Counted from the first letter of the stretch, positions 8,769-18,918 are shown. The stretch: 64,000 nucleotides of DNA from G963665815 sp942492065 (GCA_942492065.1 CALODV010000020.1:424621-488620); one strand, 5' to 3'. Numbers and translations: made by a program. The notes: a model not told the origin generated them from the sequence alone.

Positions 8769-10037
8769 TTGAAATCAGTTAAATACTTAATTGTTATCTT
8801 ATTGCTAATAATTCTCATTACAGGTTGCGGTAAAAAGCCCGATACTGATATTACTTCCGATGTCCATCAAAAAGACGAAATTGATGTTCTGGTAGATTCC
8901 ATTCTTGCTGTAAAGTCTGAATCTGAGAATAATCTAATTACAATTAAAGATACTCAGGAAGCTGACAGCTGCTTCTCAACGGATAATTCACCTGAATTTA
9001 TGGAAGGTATTTATGTTACCTCTTATACAGCATTTGCAAAAGGATTTGATTCGCTTCTGGACAGTGCAAAAGCAGCAGGAATCAACTCAGTAGTATTCGA
9101 TCTTAAAGATATGAATGGTACTATCTTCTGTAAAGTACCGGATAAATACAAAACAATAGATCACGATTGGCGAAAATTCCTGAATGTAGAAAAGACAGTC
9201 AAGAAAATACATAATAGAGATATGTATGCTATTGGTCGAGTTGTGATGTTCCATAACATTCATGTTGCTGAAAACGATAGTGTTTACTGCCCATCAGACA
9301 GTATTGGAAAAAGATGGATGGAGAGTAAAGTAAAAGGTCCATCCTGGCTGGACTCTTCAAATCCGAAAGTACAGAGAGACCTAAAAAATCTGGTATCCTA
9401 TTTTGCTCAAACAGGTATAGATGAAATCCAGATGGACTATATCAGATTCCCGACTCAGGGTAATCTCGATAATGCCAGATTTTATTTTCAAGCTGAAGAA
9501 GCCGGAAAACAAGTTCTCGATTCATTGTATGTACCAAGAAAGAAACCGGATGTAATTACTGACTTCGTGAGAGATATATCAGAAATATGCAAAAAGAATA
9601 ACGTCTGTCTTACTGCTGATGTCTTTGCAATTATTGCCTGGCAGAGTGATAAAGATATCCTGAACACAGGGCAAGACCTTAAAAGAATGACCAAACACCT
9701 CCAGCGTATTCATCCGATGATTTACTCATCCCATTTCAACTCGAACTTTGCATATAGAGAAAATGTAGAAAATGAGCCGTATCAGATTGTCTATACCTGT
9801 GGAAAGCAGATTATCGATCACTCCGATCCCAAGTGTAAAGTGATACCTTATATTCAGGCAAACAGCTGGCATGTAAACTACACTGAACACTATATCAATG
9901 CCCAGATCGAAGCTGTACATAATCTCGGTTGTGAAGGCTATATTCTGTGGAATGCAGAAAACAATTATAACAGGACTCTGAGCTGGCTGAAAAAACTCCG
10001 TGCAAAACATCCGGATATTTTTAAAGCTTCAAAATAA
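8769..10037 (+). CDS. Lipoprotein, DUF4015 putative glycoside hydrolase
   Basis: 422 residues starting at TTG 8769, 14 bases after the ABC gene. The N-terminus is a lipoprotein signal with lipobox LITGC, so it is probably membrane-anchored. From about residue 78 (GIYVTSYTAF) the protein follows the DUF4015 family, a TIM-barrel group related to alpha-amylase-type glycosidases: VVFDLKDMNG, GIDEIQMDYIRFPTQG with acidic residues at barrel strand ends, and LTADVFAIIAW. Enzyme activity has not been generally established for the family, so the substrate is unknown. Co-directional with the exporter pair and likely in the same operon. Confidence 0.82.
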   Translation: MKSVKYLIVILLLIILITGCGKKPDTDITSDVHQKDEIDVLVDSILAVKSESENNLITIKDTQEADSCFSTDNSPEFMEGIYVTSYTAFAKGFDSLLDSAKAAGINSVVFDLKDMNGTIFCKVPDKYKTIDHDWRKFLNVEKTVKKIHNRDMYAIGRVVMFHNIHVAENDSVYCPSDSIGKRWMESKVKGPSWLDSSNPKVQRDLKNLVSYFAQTGIDEIQMDYIRFPTQGNLDNARFYFQAEEAGKQVLDSLYVPRKKPDVITDFVRDISEICKKNNVCLTADVFAIIAWQSDKDILNTGQDLKRMTKHLQRIHPMIYSSHFNSNFAYRENVENEPYQIVYTCGKQIIDHSDPKCKVIPYIQANSWHVNYTEHYINAQIEAVHNLGCEGYILWNAENNYNRTLSWLKKLRAKHPDIFKASK

Positions 10038-10049
10038 ATCCCATGAAGT

Positions 10050-13000
10050 CTAGCTGTTAATATAATTCTTTGTAATTCTGTAGAAAGTAGGTTTGGAGAT
10101 ATCAAGAAACTTCATAACCTCTTCAATTGAACCCAGCTGATTTTTAAGCCAGACTGCGTATTCTCCTACAATATCCTTTGAATCCCACTTATAATCAAGC
10201 TTAACAACGAACTTCTCTGACTTGAGTGTATTTACAAGTTCCGGTTGCAATAGAGCTCGATATACTGCGTATTCCAGCTCCCTGATATTCATGGACCATT
10301 CCTGATGCTGCCACTGAGTTATTTGCTCACGCGGAATTCTGCTGACTTCAATAGACGGATTGGTTTCTATGAATTTACCGGTAAAATGTCCGACAAGCAC
10401 AGGAATATCTTCAGTATGTTCTCGTAATGGAGGAACATTGATCTGGAACTGTCTTATTCTGGCATAAAGGTCTTTTCTGAATCTACCGGCTTTTACTTCA
10501 TCTTCCAGGTTTCTGTTTGTAGCAAAGACAAATCGTGTGTTAGTTCTCTTCACACTTGTATCCCCAACAGATGTGAATGTACGCTCCTGCAGAAGTCTTA
10601 AAAGTTTAGGCTGCAGTTCAAGCGGTAATTCACCAATCTCATCAAAAAACAGTGTTCCATTCTCTGCAGACTCAATGAATCCCTTTTTATCTTCATGAGC
10701 TCCGGAGAATGAACCTTTTTTGTGACCGAACAACTCAGACTCGAAAAGCTCTCTGGGAATTGTTGTACTGTTAATAATTATTAGCTCTCCTTTTTGATTG
10801 CTTTCTTCATAAAGAGCCCTTGCCACCAACTCCTTTCCTACTCCGGATTCACCACTGATAAGAACAGCATATGGTATTGAAGAGATACTGACAATCTGCT
10901 TCTTCAACAGATTCATCAGTCTGCTTTGCCCTACTATTCCATGGAAATCTGCCTGAGATTCGATAGACATCGTAGTTTTTTGCCTGAACAGCTTATCTAC
11001 GACAATACCCGTCAGTGAAGCAATCGTTTCCAGATGAGTTACCTTTTGCTCAGGAAGCGGTTTCATGTGTTGTCTGGTATGAATATATATTGTACCGATG
11101 AGATTCTCACCGACGATCATAGGGACACAAAGAGCATTCTTGATCTGAAGTCTGTGAATGCTGCCTGTGATATTATCCTCAGATGTATTGAATGAGAATG
11201 TTTTGTTCAGGTTACGTTTGTAAGTTGCCATTATCTGACTACTGTAATGAATAGCTTCCATACCCTCGGAATAATCTTCTGTAATGTTAACGATAGGAGT
11301 AAAATTCTTGATATTTGAATCATATATAAAGGTTATGACTTTTTCGTAGTCAAAAACCATATACACAATTTCTGACAGAACTCTCTGGATTTCCACAAGA
11401 TCTTTGCAATGAATTATTCTGCTTATAATAGTCATATAATCCAGAGTTTCTTTGGAAACAGATGCCTGATCACGATCAAGATAACTGCTTAGTTCCAGAC
11501 ACCTATTGAAGAGTCCCAGTTTATTGAATACAGTTAAAGCAATAGAAAAAAAGTGTGTCGATCTCTGTTTCTGTCCCAGTTCAATAAGGGAAAGCCCTGC
11601 AAAATAGGAGTTTTCACCTGCTATGTATTCAGATTGTGCTTCGTATTTAGTAAGTTCAACCAAAAGATGATATTCCTTATTGCTGAAATCATCCTGGAGA
11701 CGATTTAGCTCAGAAACAGGTTTTATGTTTTCTTCCTGATTAGTCCTAAGCAGTCTGTAAATGTACTCACATCTTTCGTCATTCAGGAAATACTTAGCAG
11801 AGAATAAAACTGCATTAAGTTCAGCAGCATACTTCCTTTTTATTATATGAAGCTGCTGTTTAATAAGCTTAACGAAGATTTGAGATAGCTTCATCCTTTT
11901 ATCAGATATAATGATTTCCAGATATTTTACAAGAGCCTCAGGCAAATAGTCTTTAGGGATAAGTTCAATATTCTGCTCGATATAATAAACAAGCTTAGCA
12001 TACTTCAACTGTTTGTAGTACATGTCTATAACGTTTGTTGAAATAAAAGATGTCCGATCATCAAGAGCGACATCACTCAGAACATGAGTGATACTATTCG
12101 ACAGGTAATTTTCACCATTAGTATCGAGGACAGACAATAGCTTTACTAGACACTTGTAAAGGAGATAATCACTTCCAAACTCCAGCGCTGAAGTAAGTAT
12201 ATAAGTCCAGGCATCCGGATCATACAGTCCTTTATGATAATAGTAGTTAGAAAGAGTATCTATTGTGTCAAAAATATCATCTGATTCCCTAAGTGCTTCA
12301 TTAACATACTCATATTTATCTTCAGAATGATTATTGAGAATATAGTAAGCAAGTTTTTTTAGCTCAATCTTTCCTGTTTCAACAGCCCTTTCTATACTTT
12401 CCAGATCATTGCTGAAATGCTTGTTGATGATAAAAAGAAAATCTTCGAGCTTCTTATTCCCTTTACTGTCAGGTTGAATAAAAATATTATTAAATTCACC
12501 TGAATAATGAAAGTGTATTGTAATCCATAAGATCCAGAACTTCGCATAGTCTTCACCTTTAGGATTATGCATTGAAAAGTAGTTTGTCAGAAACTTCTCT
12601 GATTCTGAGAAGAAACCGGCTCTGTAAATCAATCTGGCAGCACTTAGCGCTTCATCAATATTTGTCTTTAGCAGTTCATCAGTATTTTGCACCAGCTTAT
12701 CAATCGATTTACTGAGTCCTTTAATCTTGAATGCATCTATAGCTTCTGTAATCTCAGTGACAGCCATATCTTTTTCAGTTTCAACAGCATTTTCATTGTT
12801 TTCGAATACTATTGACTTTCCGTTCCAAACTAAGGTCTCGTTCGCTATGATAAAGTCCAGAGACTCCCCTGACTTTTTAAGACTCGAAAGCTCGTTTATA
12901 GAGGATATTTTTTTTACTGCTCCGGTTGAATTGTATTTTTTGTAAATACCGTATGTCTCCCTGAAGGAAATTCTAGCAGTACACAGAGCATCCATTAATA

Positions 13001-13724
13001 CCTGATGAAACTCAATAAAAGAATTATACTCATATCGCTGATTTACAACTTTAACCTGTCCATCACAGTTCTCAAAATAATATTTATCCAGATTATCAAT
13101 ACGTTTTACAGGATTTTTATCACAAACCTGCATAATATCAGTATCAAACGGCAACTTAATTTTTGGATTCTCATCATTCTCCAGAGCTTCACGGATAATA
13201 CTTTCGGACTTGTTAAGAGAAGCGAACATCAAACCGAGTGTGAACAGATTAGATTTCCAGTTCAGAACCCCTTTCTGCTGCTCAGGGGCAGCCCAGTCTA
13301 TTGTCAGCACCTCTCTGTGAGGAGTAATATCTATTATCTTTACAGTTGGTTCATCATCCACAAGAGACACTAAAATATGTTCCGGTTTGAAATCACCAAT
13401 GAAAACATCTTTATGCTTAAGGAATCGCAAAAAATTTACTAATTTCTGCCATAGTACTTCCTGGTATTCAGGATGCTTTTTAAGAAATACTGTTATCATC
13501 TCTCCCGGGAAAAAAGCATATTCAAGAATTGCATTTTTCTCATCGACCTTATAGTCAAGCAAATCAATAATCATCGGATGGTGGTATTTTTTTAAAAAAT
13601 CGACTTCGCTGTTTATCTGATAAATCAAGTCCGGTGTTAATGATTTCCATATCTTGATCAGCTTGTTACCGCTTTTTATTACTTCATAGGTTTCCGATTT
13701 TCTAATAATCTGCAGATTGCTCAT
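10050..13724 (-). CDS. Kinase-like / TPR / GAF / sigma-54 activator fusion regulator
   Basis: 1224 residues from ATG 13724 (AAGGA upstream; a TTG two codons earlier is less likely). Residues 8-260 resemble a Ser/Thr protein kinase: catalytic loop IGDFKPEHIL keeps Asp111 and Lys113 but has His116 for the usual Asn, the DFG site is DIT (Asp132), and APEQ is present. A long helical TPR-like region follows, then a GAF domain at about 750-890. Residues 925-1150 are a sigma-54 AAA+ domain: Walker A GESGVGKE (958-965), Walker B TLFFDEIGELP and FRKDLYARI. The sigma-54 contact loop reads GSFSGA (1004-1009) instead of GAFTGA. The C-terminus is a Fis-type helix-turn-helix. It should activate RpoN-dependent genes in response to kinase-like/GAF inputs; targets are unknown. 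Confidence 0.88.
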   Translation of the reverse strand: MSNLQIIRKSETYEVIKSGNKLIKIWKSLTPDLIYQINSEVDFLKKYHHPMIIDLLDYKVDEKNAILEYAFFPGEMITVFLKKHPEYQEVLWQKLVNFLRFLKHKDVFIGDFKPEHILVSLVDDEPTVKIIDITPHREVLTIDWAAPEQQKGVLNWKSNLFTLGLMFASLNKSESIIREALENDENPKIKLPFDTDIMQVCDKNPVKRIDNLDKYYFENCDGQVKVVNQRYEYNSFIEFHQVLMDALCTARISFRETYGIYKKYNSTGAVKKISSINELSSLKKSGESLDFIIANETLVWNGKSIVFENNENAVETEKDMAVTEITEAIDAFKIKGLSKSIDKLVQNTDELLKTNIDEALSAARLIYRAGFFSESEKFLTNYFSMHNPKGEDYAKFWILWITIHFHYSGEFNNIFIQPDSKGNKKLEDFLFIINKHFSNDLESIERAVETGKIELKKLAYYILNNHSEDKYEYVNEALRESDDIFDTIDTLSNYYYHKGLYDPDAWTYILTSALEFGSDYLLYKCLVKLLSVLDTNGENYLSNSITHVLSDVALDDRTSFISTNVIDMYYKQLKYAKLVYYIEQNIELIPKDYLPEALVKYLEIIISDKRMKLSQIFVKLIKQQLHIIKRKYAAELNAVLFSAKYFLNDERCEYIYRLLRTNQEENIKPVSELNRLQDDFSNKEYHLLVELTKYEAQSEYIAGENSYFAGLSLIELGQKQRSTHFFSIALTVFNKLGLFNRCLELSSYLDRDQASVSKETLDYMTIISRIIHCKDLVEIQRVLSEIVYMVFDYEKVITFIYDSNIKNFTPIVNITEDYSEGMEAIHYSSQIMATYKRNLNKTFSFNTSEDNITGSIHRLQIKNALCVPMIVGENLIGTIYIHTRQHMKPLPEQKVTHLETIASLTGIVVDKLFRQKTTMSIESQADFHGIVGQSRLMNLLKKQIVSISSIPYAVLISGESGVGKELVARALYEESNQKGELIIINSTTIPRELFESELFGHKKGSFSGAHEDKKGFIESAENGTLFFDEIGELPLELQPKLLRLLQERTFTSVGDTSVKRTNTRFVFATNRNLEDEVKAGRFRKDLYARIRQFQINVPPLREHTEDIPVLVGHFTGKFIETNPSIEVSRIPREQITQWQHQEWSMNIRELEYAVYRALLQPELVNTLKSEKFVVKLDYKWDSKDIVGEYAVWLKNQLGSIEEVMKFLDISKPTFYRITKNYINS

Positions 13725-14105
13725 AATCAAACATCCTTTTATAAATTACTCCCTAATTATCAATATTGAGACAGTAGTGTCAAGCAAGTATTTAGGCTAT
13801 ATCATTATTTTTCAGCTAATTAAAATTTCATTGTGCATAAATGACCGAGTTTGTATCATATTTGAGAATAGACTATCCTGCTTCACTCTCTTAACACTCA
13901 GAACTACATGTAATTATGAAATTAAGAATCTTTTAGCATGTTTTGACAACCTTCCGATGATTTTTGTCCCTCTGAAAAAAAGACTGCACAAATCCAATGA
14001 CTGTTGACTGGATTTCCGTGATTAAATAATGATAGTAAAAAAAGCTGGACACTGAACATATAATACTCTCTCATTGATTATAATACAAATTCTGAAGGAT
14101 TTCGG
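13725..14105. other. Intergenic region between divergent regulator and flhF
   Basis: About 380 AT-rich bases with no convincing gene. It must hold the promoters of the minus-strand sigma-54 regulator and of flhF. A TATAAT occurs at 14079-14084, 22 bases before the flhF start, but no good -35 lies at the right distance. Confidence 0.5.
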
Positions 14106-15239
14106 ATGAAAATTAAGAAATTCAATGCGCAAACTGAGTACGAAGCATTTCAACAGATAAAGGAAGAATTCGGTGAAGATGCTCTTATTCTGAACTCAAA
14201 ACGGATTAAGGATTCTGACACAGGTAAGAAGTCTTATGAAGTTACTGCTGCTATAGATAAAAAAGAAGAAACAGCATTACCAAAGCAGTCTTTCAAGCAG
14301 GCTGTACAGGCTGTTCCAAAAACAGGCATTCAGTCTGTAAATAATCAGCAATACAAGATTCTTCACAAGGAAATTGATTATATTTCCGAGAGAATTGAGC
14401 TATTGGTGAACCACTTCAAGTACGAGAATCTTCCTCACATACCCAAGCTTCTTCAGCAGCAGATCAAGCACCTGATTAAATCAGGAGTATCTGCATCTCT
14501 CGCTAACACAATGGCAGAAGAGCTTGTTCTGCATCTTAAAGGTGAAGAGCTGTTGAATATTGATACAATTAATGAAAAGCTTCACCAGAAGATAAAGAGC
14601 AAATTATCTGTCACAGGCCCTGTGAGATTCAATAAAAATACACCTACAACTGTTATGTTTATTGGACCTGCAGGCTCAGGTAAGTCTACAACAATAGCCA
14701 AGTTTGCTGCAATGTACAAGTATACATATTCCAAGAAAGTAGCCATAATTTCAATAGACAGCTACAGAATAGCGGCAATGGAGCAGATTAAGGCTTTTGC
14801 TCAGATAGCTAAAATCAGATTCGAACCTGCTTATGATAATGAAGAAATGATTGCCAAAACTAAGGAACTCTCTGATTTCGATCTGATTATAGTCGATTCA
14901 CCGGGAGTAAACACCAGAAACGTTAAAAACATGATACATCTAAAAGAAAGTGCACGAGTAGCTAAAACAGATGAAATCGTTCTGGTTTTAAGCATGACCA
15001 CAAAAATTGCAGACTTGAAGGACTACTTAAAAGGTTTTGGAATAATGAATTATGCCAGTGTGATCTTCACAAAGCTGGATGACACTTCAAGTTGTGGAGA
15101 AATACTCAATCTGATAAATGATTTTGAGAAACCTGTTTCCTATATTTGTTTCGGGCAGAATATCCCGGAAGATATCGCAATTGCGGACAGAAATGAACTG
15201 GCTAATATTATTCTCAGAGGTAAATATGGAATTTCATAA
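14106..15239 (+). CDS. flhF: Flagellar biosynthesis GTPase FlhF
   Basis: 377 residues. The N-terminal B domain starts KIKKFNAQTEYEAFQQIKEE, the typical FlhF opening. The SRP-type GTPase domain (about 178-377) has P-loop GPAGSGKST, the DSYRIAAMEQ motif, G3 as DSPG, and TKLDD. FlhF sets flagellar position and number, usually at the cell pole, by recruiting FliF. It overlaps flhG by 14 bases. AAGGA is present upstream of the ATG. Confidence 0.93.
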   Translation: MKIKKFNAQTEYEAFQQIKEEFGEDALILNSKRIKDSDTGKKSYEVTAAIDKKEETALPKQSFKQAVQAVPKTGIQSVNNQQYKILHKEIDYISERIELLVNHFKYENLPHIPKLLQQQIKHLIKSGVSASLANTMAEELVLHLKGEELLNIDTINEKLHQKIKSKLSVTGPVRFNKNTPTTVMFIGPAGSGKSTTIAKFAAMYKYTYSKKVAIISIDSYRIAAMEQIKAFAQIAKIRFEPAYDNEEMIAKTKELSDFDLIIVDSPGVNTRNVKNMIHLKESARVAKTDEIVLVLSMTTKIADLKDYLKGFGIMNYASVIFTKLDDTSSCGEILNLINDFEKPVSYICFGQNIPEDIAIADRNELANIILRGKYGIS

Positions 15240-16035
15240 CGAAGAAAGTAAAATTAGAAGCATAAACAGTAAATCGAGCAGTAAAAGCAGATATGCCAAG
15301 ATGATCGCTATAACCAGCGGTAAGGGTGGTGTAGGAAAAAGTAACTTTATTCTAAATTTAGCAATATCTATGTCGATAAGAAATAAAAAGGTGCTTCTGA
15401 TTGATGCAGACATGAACCTGTCCAATCTGGATATTTTACTTGGACTGTATCCTCAGCACACACTTTCTGATCTTTTGAATGATGAGATAACAGTAGATAA
15501 TCTGCTTGTCGAAGGTCCTAAAGGCGTTAAAATACTGCCTGCAGCATCCGGAGATATCAGAGTGATGCAGAATTCCAGTAAATTGCAGAAAGCTCTTATT
15601 CAGGTATACAAGGAACTAAGAAAAGATTTCGATTTCATCCTGATTGATACCGGAGCAGGAATCAGTGAGAACACAATGGAGTTTGTTTATACTGCAGATA
15701 AGATTGTGATAATCACAACTCCTGAACCCACAGCTATTACAGATGCCTATGCTATGATGAAAATGCTTTTCTATCATATGAGAGCTCCTGATATGTCTGT
15801 TGTCATAAATATGGCACATACAGATAATGAAGCTGAGAATATTTTTAAAAAAATTAGTCAAATTTTACAGCATTTTCTGAATAAACAAGTAAGTTATCTA
15901 GGGAATGTGCTTTACGATAAGCACCTACCTGAGTCGGTAAAGGAGCAGATTCCTTTGATTCTAAAGCATCCCAGGTCTTCTGCATCTGCTAATATTCATA
16001 ATATTGCTATAAAGATAATGAAACAGTATAAGTAA
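15226..16035 (+). CDS. flhG: MinD-like ATPase FlhG (flagellar number regulator)
   Basis: 269 residues from ATG 15226, chosen because AGAGG sits five bases upstream; an in-frame ATG at 15118 would lie deep within flhF. Deviant Walker A ITSGKGGVGKSN, followed by LLIDADMNLSNLDILLGL and FDFILIDTGAGIS, identify the MinD/FlhG ATPase family. FlhG antagonises FlhF and limits flagellar number. The 14-base overlap with flhF indicates translational coupling. Confidence 0.92.
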   Translation: MEFHNEESKIRSINSKSSSKSRYAKMIAITSGKGGVGKSNFILNLAISMSIRNKKVLLIDADMNLSNLDILLGLYPQHTLSDLLNDEITVDNLLVEGPKGVKILPAASGDIRVMQNSSKLQKALIQVYKELRKDFDFILIDTGAGISENTMEFVYTADKIVIITTPEPTAITDAYAMMKMLFYHMRAPDMSVVINMAHTDNEAENIFKKISQILQHFLNKQVSYLGNVLYDKHLPESVKEQIPLILKHPRSSASANIHNIAIKIMKQYK

Positions 16036-16052
16036 AAAAGTTCGGAGTTTTA

Positions 16053-16334
16053 ATGATTGCTCGCATAAGGTTGAAAGCATTTATAAACGCAGTATCGCTG
16101 CTGATGTTTTTTATTACGTTTTTCACCAACTACTTTTTATATGGAGCAATGCTTATAGAGGCATTCGTAAGAGGTGTTGTTAGCTTTTTTGTTGCATTTG
16201 TGCTGGTTAATCTATTGCTGTTTATATGGAAATTTGCGTTCAGTCCCGGAGAATGGAAACTTATTGTTGATGGAGAACCGGTAGTTGTAAAGGAAGAAGT
16301 TCCTGATGAGGAAGAAGCTTTAGAAGGAACTTAA
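16053..16334 (+). CDS. Small two-helix membrane protein downstream of flhG
   Basis: 93 residues. Two hydrophobic segments at about 10-32 and 38-62 are followed by a short soluble tail rich in Glu (EEVPDEEEALEG). It begins 17 bases after flhG with GGAG at suitable spacing, so it is probably in the flhFG operon. I recognise no family. In many bacteria this position is taken by the flagellar sigma factor gene, which is not found here. It ends tail-to-tail with the minus-strand kinase gene, with no gap. Confidence 0.7.
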   Translation: MIARIRLKAFINAVSLLMFFITFFTNYFLYGAMLIEAFVRGVVSFFVAFVLVNLLLFIWKFAFSPGEWKLIVDGEPVVVKEEVPDEEEALEGT

Positions 16335-18191
16335 TTAATCAGTATCATTACTGCACAACAATTTGAATAGACTATCTGAAAGAGTATTTATAGAGAATGG
16401 TTTACTGATAAACTCTATGTCATTTTCAAGAACCTTTTTGAGTGTTGCATGTTCTCTGGAATATCCGGATGTAAATATAACTTTAAGATCAGGTATTTCC
16501 ATGAGAAGTTTATCTGCCAGAATTCGACCGTTTTCCTCAGGAAGTATAACATCTGTCAGAAGAATATCTATCTTATACTCAGGATTATCAACAATTGCAT
16601 CTACTTCTTTAACATTTGATGCCGCCAGAACATAATAATTAAGATCAATCAGCATTTGCGTGATAAGTTCACGTACAAAACTGTCATCTTCAACAACAAG
16701 AACTGTTTCTTTTCTACCATAATGCATTTGTTCTGTTTCAGTCCTGACAGCCCTGATAACATTCTTTGATATTGGCCATAGAATCTTAAATGTGGTTCCA
16801 TGATTCAACTCACTGTAGCATGTGATGAAACCTTTATTCTGCTTTACAATACCGTAGATTGTAGCCAGACCAAGTCCAGTTCCTCTTCCAACTTCCTTGG
16901 TTGTAAAGAAAGGCTCAAAAATTCGATCCTTAATATCCTTGCACATACCTTTCCCGGTGTCACTGACTGTTATCAAGACAAACTCATCTGACTCGCAGCC
17001 ATCAAATTCCTTAACAAAACTGTTGCTGAGTGATATACTGTCAGTCTCTATTAAAATCCGCTTTATGTTGTCTTCTTTATTCTCATTAATAGCATCTTTG
17101 GCATTAATGACAAGATTCATAAGAATCTGCTCTAATTGCCCAACATCAGCATCGATATTACTCAGATTCTTACTAAGTTTTAATTCCAACCTGATATCTT
17201 CCGGAATTAATCTTCTCAACATTGTGAATGAAACATCAATCAGTTCGTTAATATCCAGTGTTTCCGGTTTAATCAATTCCTGCCTGCTGAAAGCCAATAA
17301 CTGCCTGGTCATCTGAGAAGCTCTGACTCCGGCTTCATGTATCTGTCTCATATAGTTAGAATCGCGTTTATTCAACATACTGGTCAACAGAAGCTCAGAA
17401 TAGCCGTTTATAACTGTCAGTATATTGTTAAAATCATGAGCGATACCTCCGGCAAGTCTTCCTATAGCCTCCATCTTCTGAGATTGTCTCAGAGCCTTTT
17501 CAGTCTTCTTATACTGTGTTACATCCTCAATGATACCATCAATCACTTCACCATCCGATGTATAGCTGAAACTGGCGGTAACATGAGCACTAATAATTGA
17601 TCCGTCCTTTTTCCTGAGTGAGAGATCTTCTCTGTAAACCCTTCTGTCAGAATAAATTTTTCTAATAAATCCCACTCTTCTGTCTTTATCATGATAGATA
17701 CTGCTTACGGGAACTTTCAGCAATTCTTCTTTTGAGTTGTAGCCAAGGATTTCAACCAAAGCTGAATTAACCATGATAAATCTACCGTTTTCAGCTGGAA
17801 GATTACGATATAGACCAATTGGAAGGTTTTCAGAAAGCCTGTCGTACTGTCTCTCAAGTCTCAGTACTTTTGTCTGAGTTTTTCTCTTTTCTTTTACTTC
17901 TTCCAGCAGTTTCCTGCCTGCTCTTTTATTATGGAATACACTGATACTTAAGAGGACAACACAAAGCAATATAACGGACATTAAAAGTATTACGGTTGTG
18001 TTTACCTGGTCTTTATGGTTTGTCTTCAGAGATGCTGTTGCATGGTCAGAAACAGAGTTTTTTTCTGAGTTCAATACAGTATTATGCATAGCATTATCGC
18101 CTGTCAGCAAACTCAATCCGGTAAAACCCGGAACATTACTGAAGCATAATATAGTGATAAGAAATATTAAGGCTGCAAAAATATATTTCAT
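16335..18191 (-). CDS. Membrane PAS-histidine kinase-receiver hybrid
   Basis: About 618 residues if started at ATG 18191, which places the hydrophobic segment MKYIFAALIFLITILC at the extreme N-terminus; an in-frame ATG at 18227 would add 12 residues. Neither has a clear ribosome binding site. A second membrane helix (TTVILLMSVILLCVVLL) brackets a short periplasmic loop of about 50 residues. A PAS domain follows (LPIGLYRNLPAENGRF onward), then a kinase core with H-box GGIAHDFNNIL, N-box NLVINAKDAI, DTGKGM and GTGLGLA, then a receiver domain with VVEDD, LLTDVILP and ISKPF. The short loop makes cytoplasmic PAS sensing more likely than periplasmic sensing. Confidence 0.88.
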   Translation of the reverse strand: MKYIFAALIFLITILCFSNVPGFTGLSLLTGDNAMHNTVLNSEKNSVSDHATASLKTNHKDQVNTTVILLMSVILLCVVLLSISVFHNKRAGRKLLEEVKEKRKTQTKVLRLERQYDRLSENLPIGLYRNLPAENGRFIMVNSALVEILGYNSKEELLKVPVSSIYHDKDRRVGFIRKIYSDRRVYREDLSLRKKDGSIISAHVTASFSYTSDGEVIDGIIEDVTQYKKTEKALRQSQKMEAIGRLAGGIAHDFNNILTVINGYSELLLTSMLNKRDSNYMRQIHEAGVRASQMTRQLLAFSRQELIKPETLDINELIDVSFTMLRRLIPEDIRLELKLSKNLSNIDADVGQLEQILMNLVINAKDAINENKEDNIKRILIETDSISLSNSFVKEFDGCESDEFVLITVSDTGKGMCKDIKDRIFEPFFTTKEVGRGTGLGLATIYGIVKQNKGFITCYSELNHGTTFKILWPISKNVIRAVRTETEQMHYGRKETVLVVEDDSFVRELITQMLIDLNYYVLAASNVKEVDAIVDNPEYKIDILLTDVILPEENGRILADKLLMEIPDLKVIFTSGYSREHATLKKVLENDIEFISKPFSINTLSDSLFKLLCSNDTD

Positions 18192-18454
18192 ATTAAACTC
18201 ATTTTGACAAAAACTGGACATCACCATAACATAATGTCAAGAAATTTATATTTGCACACCTATTTTTTATTTTACTAAATATGTATCATGATTTGTTTTA
18301 GCAAAATTAAGATAAGCTCATCTCGTCCAATTGTTAATTCAATGGCAATATTTGTATGACAATCACCCACAACATAATGAAAAGATTTTACCAATTCGGA
18401 ACATAGTCAGCAATTTGTTCTCCTAGTCAATCTTGTCTGTTAACAGTCTGTATA
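18192..18454. other. Intergenic region
   Basis: About 260 AT-rich bases between the hybrid kinase and the end of the sugar cluster. No gene or clear structure seen. Confidence 0.4.
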
Positions 18455-18910
18455 TTATATGTCTCTGGTTTTTCTAGCAGGATTACCGACATAGATTCCG
18501 GGCTCAGTGATATCCTTTGTAACTACAGCTCCTGCCCCAATTACTGTATTATCACAGATTGAAACAGGCAGTAGTGTTGCATTTGATCCAATCGATACGT
18601 TATTACCGATCCTTGTAGCTGCCCATAATTCAGGTTTTCCATGAGCAGGAGCACCTTCTTTGAACAGATCATTGATAAACATCACACCGTGCCCAATAAA
18701 ACACCTTTCTCCAATAGAAACAAACTCACAGATGAATGAATGAGATTGCACTCTGGACTTCGCCCCAATTGTAACATTTTTCTGAATTTCCACAAATGGG
18801 CCTATGAAAACATCATCGCCAATTGTGCACCCATACATATTCACAGGCTCGACAATAGTAACATCTTTTCCAAAAATTACATCTTTTATTCCAATACTTA
18901 ATTTTCTCAT
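18455..18910 (-). CDS. Hexapeptide-repeat acyltransferase (sugar N-acetyltransferase-like)
   Basis: 151 residues forming a left-handed beta-helix: repeated hexapeptides such as IGDDVFIGPFVEI, IGAKSRV, IGERCFIGHG, IGNNVSIGSNATLL and IGAGAVVT, ending with the GNPARK motif common to this family. Closest in style to WlbB/WbpD and FdtC enzymes, which acetylate amino groups on nucleotide-linked sugars. GAGGAA lies just before the ATG. It is the last gene of the minus-strand sugar cluster but is separated from the cupin gene by an intrinsic terminator, so its expression may be lower or separately controlled. Confidence 0.85.
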   Translation of the reverse strand: MRKLSIGIKDVIFGKDVTIVEPVNMYGCTIGDDVFIGPFVEIQKNVTIGAKSRVQSHSFICEFVSIGERCFIGHGVMFINDLFKEGAPAHGKPELWAATRIGNNVSIGSNATLLPVSICDNTVIGAGAVVTKDITEPGIYVGNPARKTRDI

Positions 18911-18918
18911 AGTTCCTC

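Noticed and set aside
15118..15225. Longer N-terminus for flhG
   Set aside because: It would overlap flhF by about 120 bases and has no ribosome binding site, while ATG 15226 has AGAGG and begins a normal FlhG.
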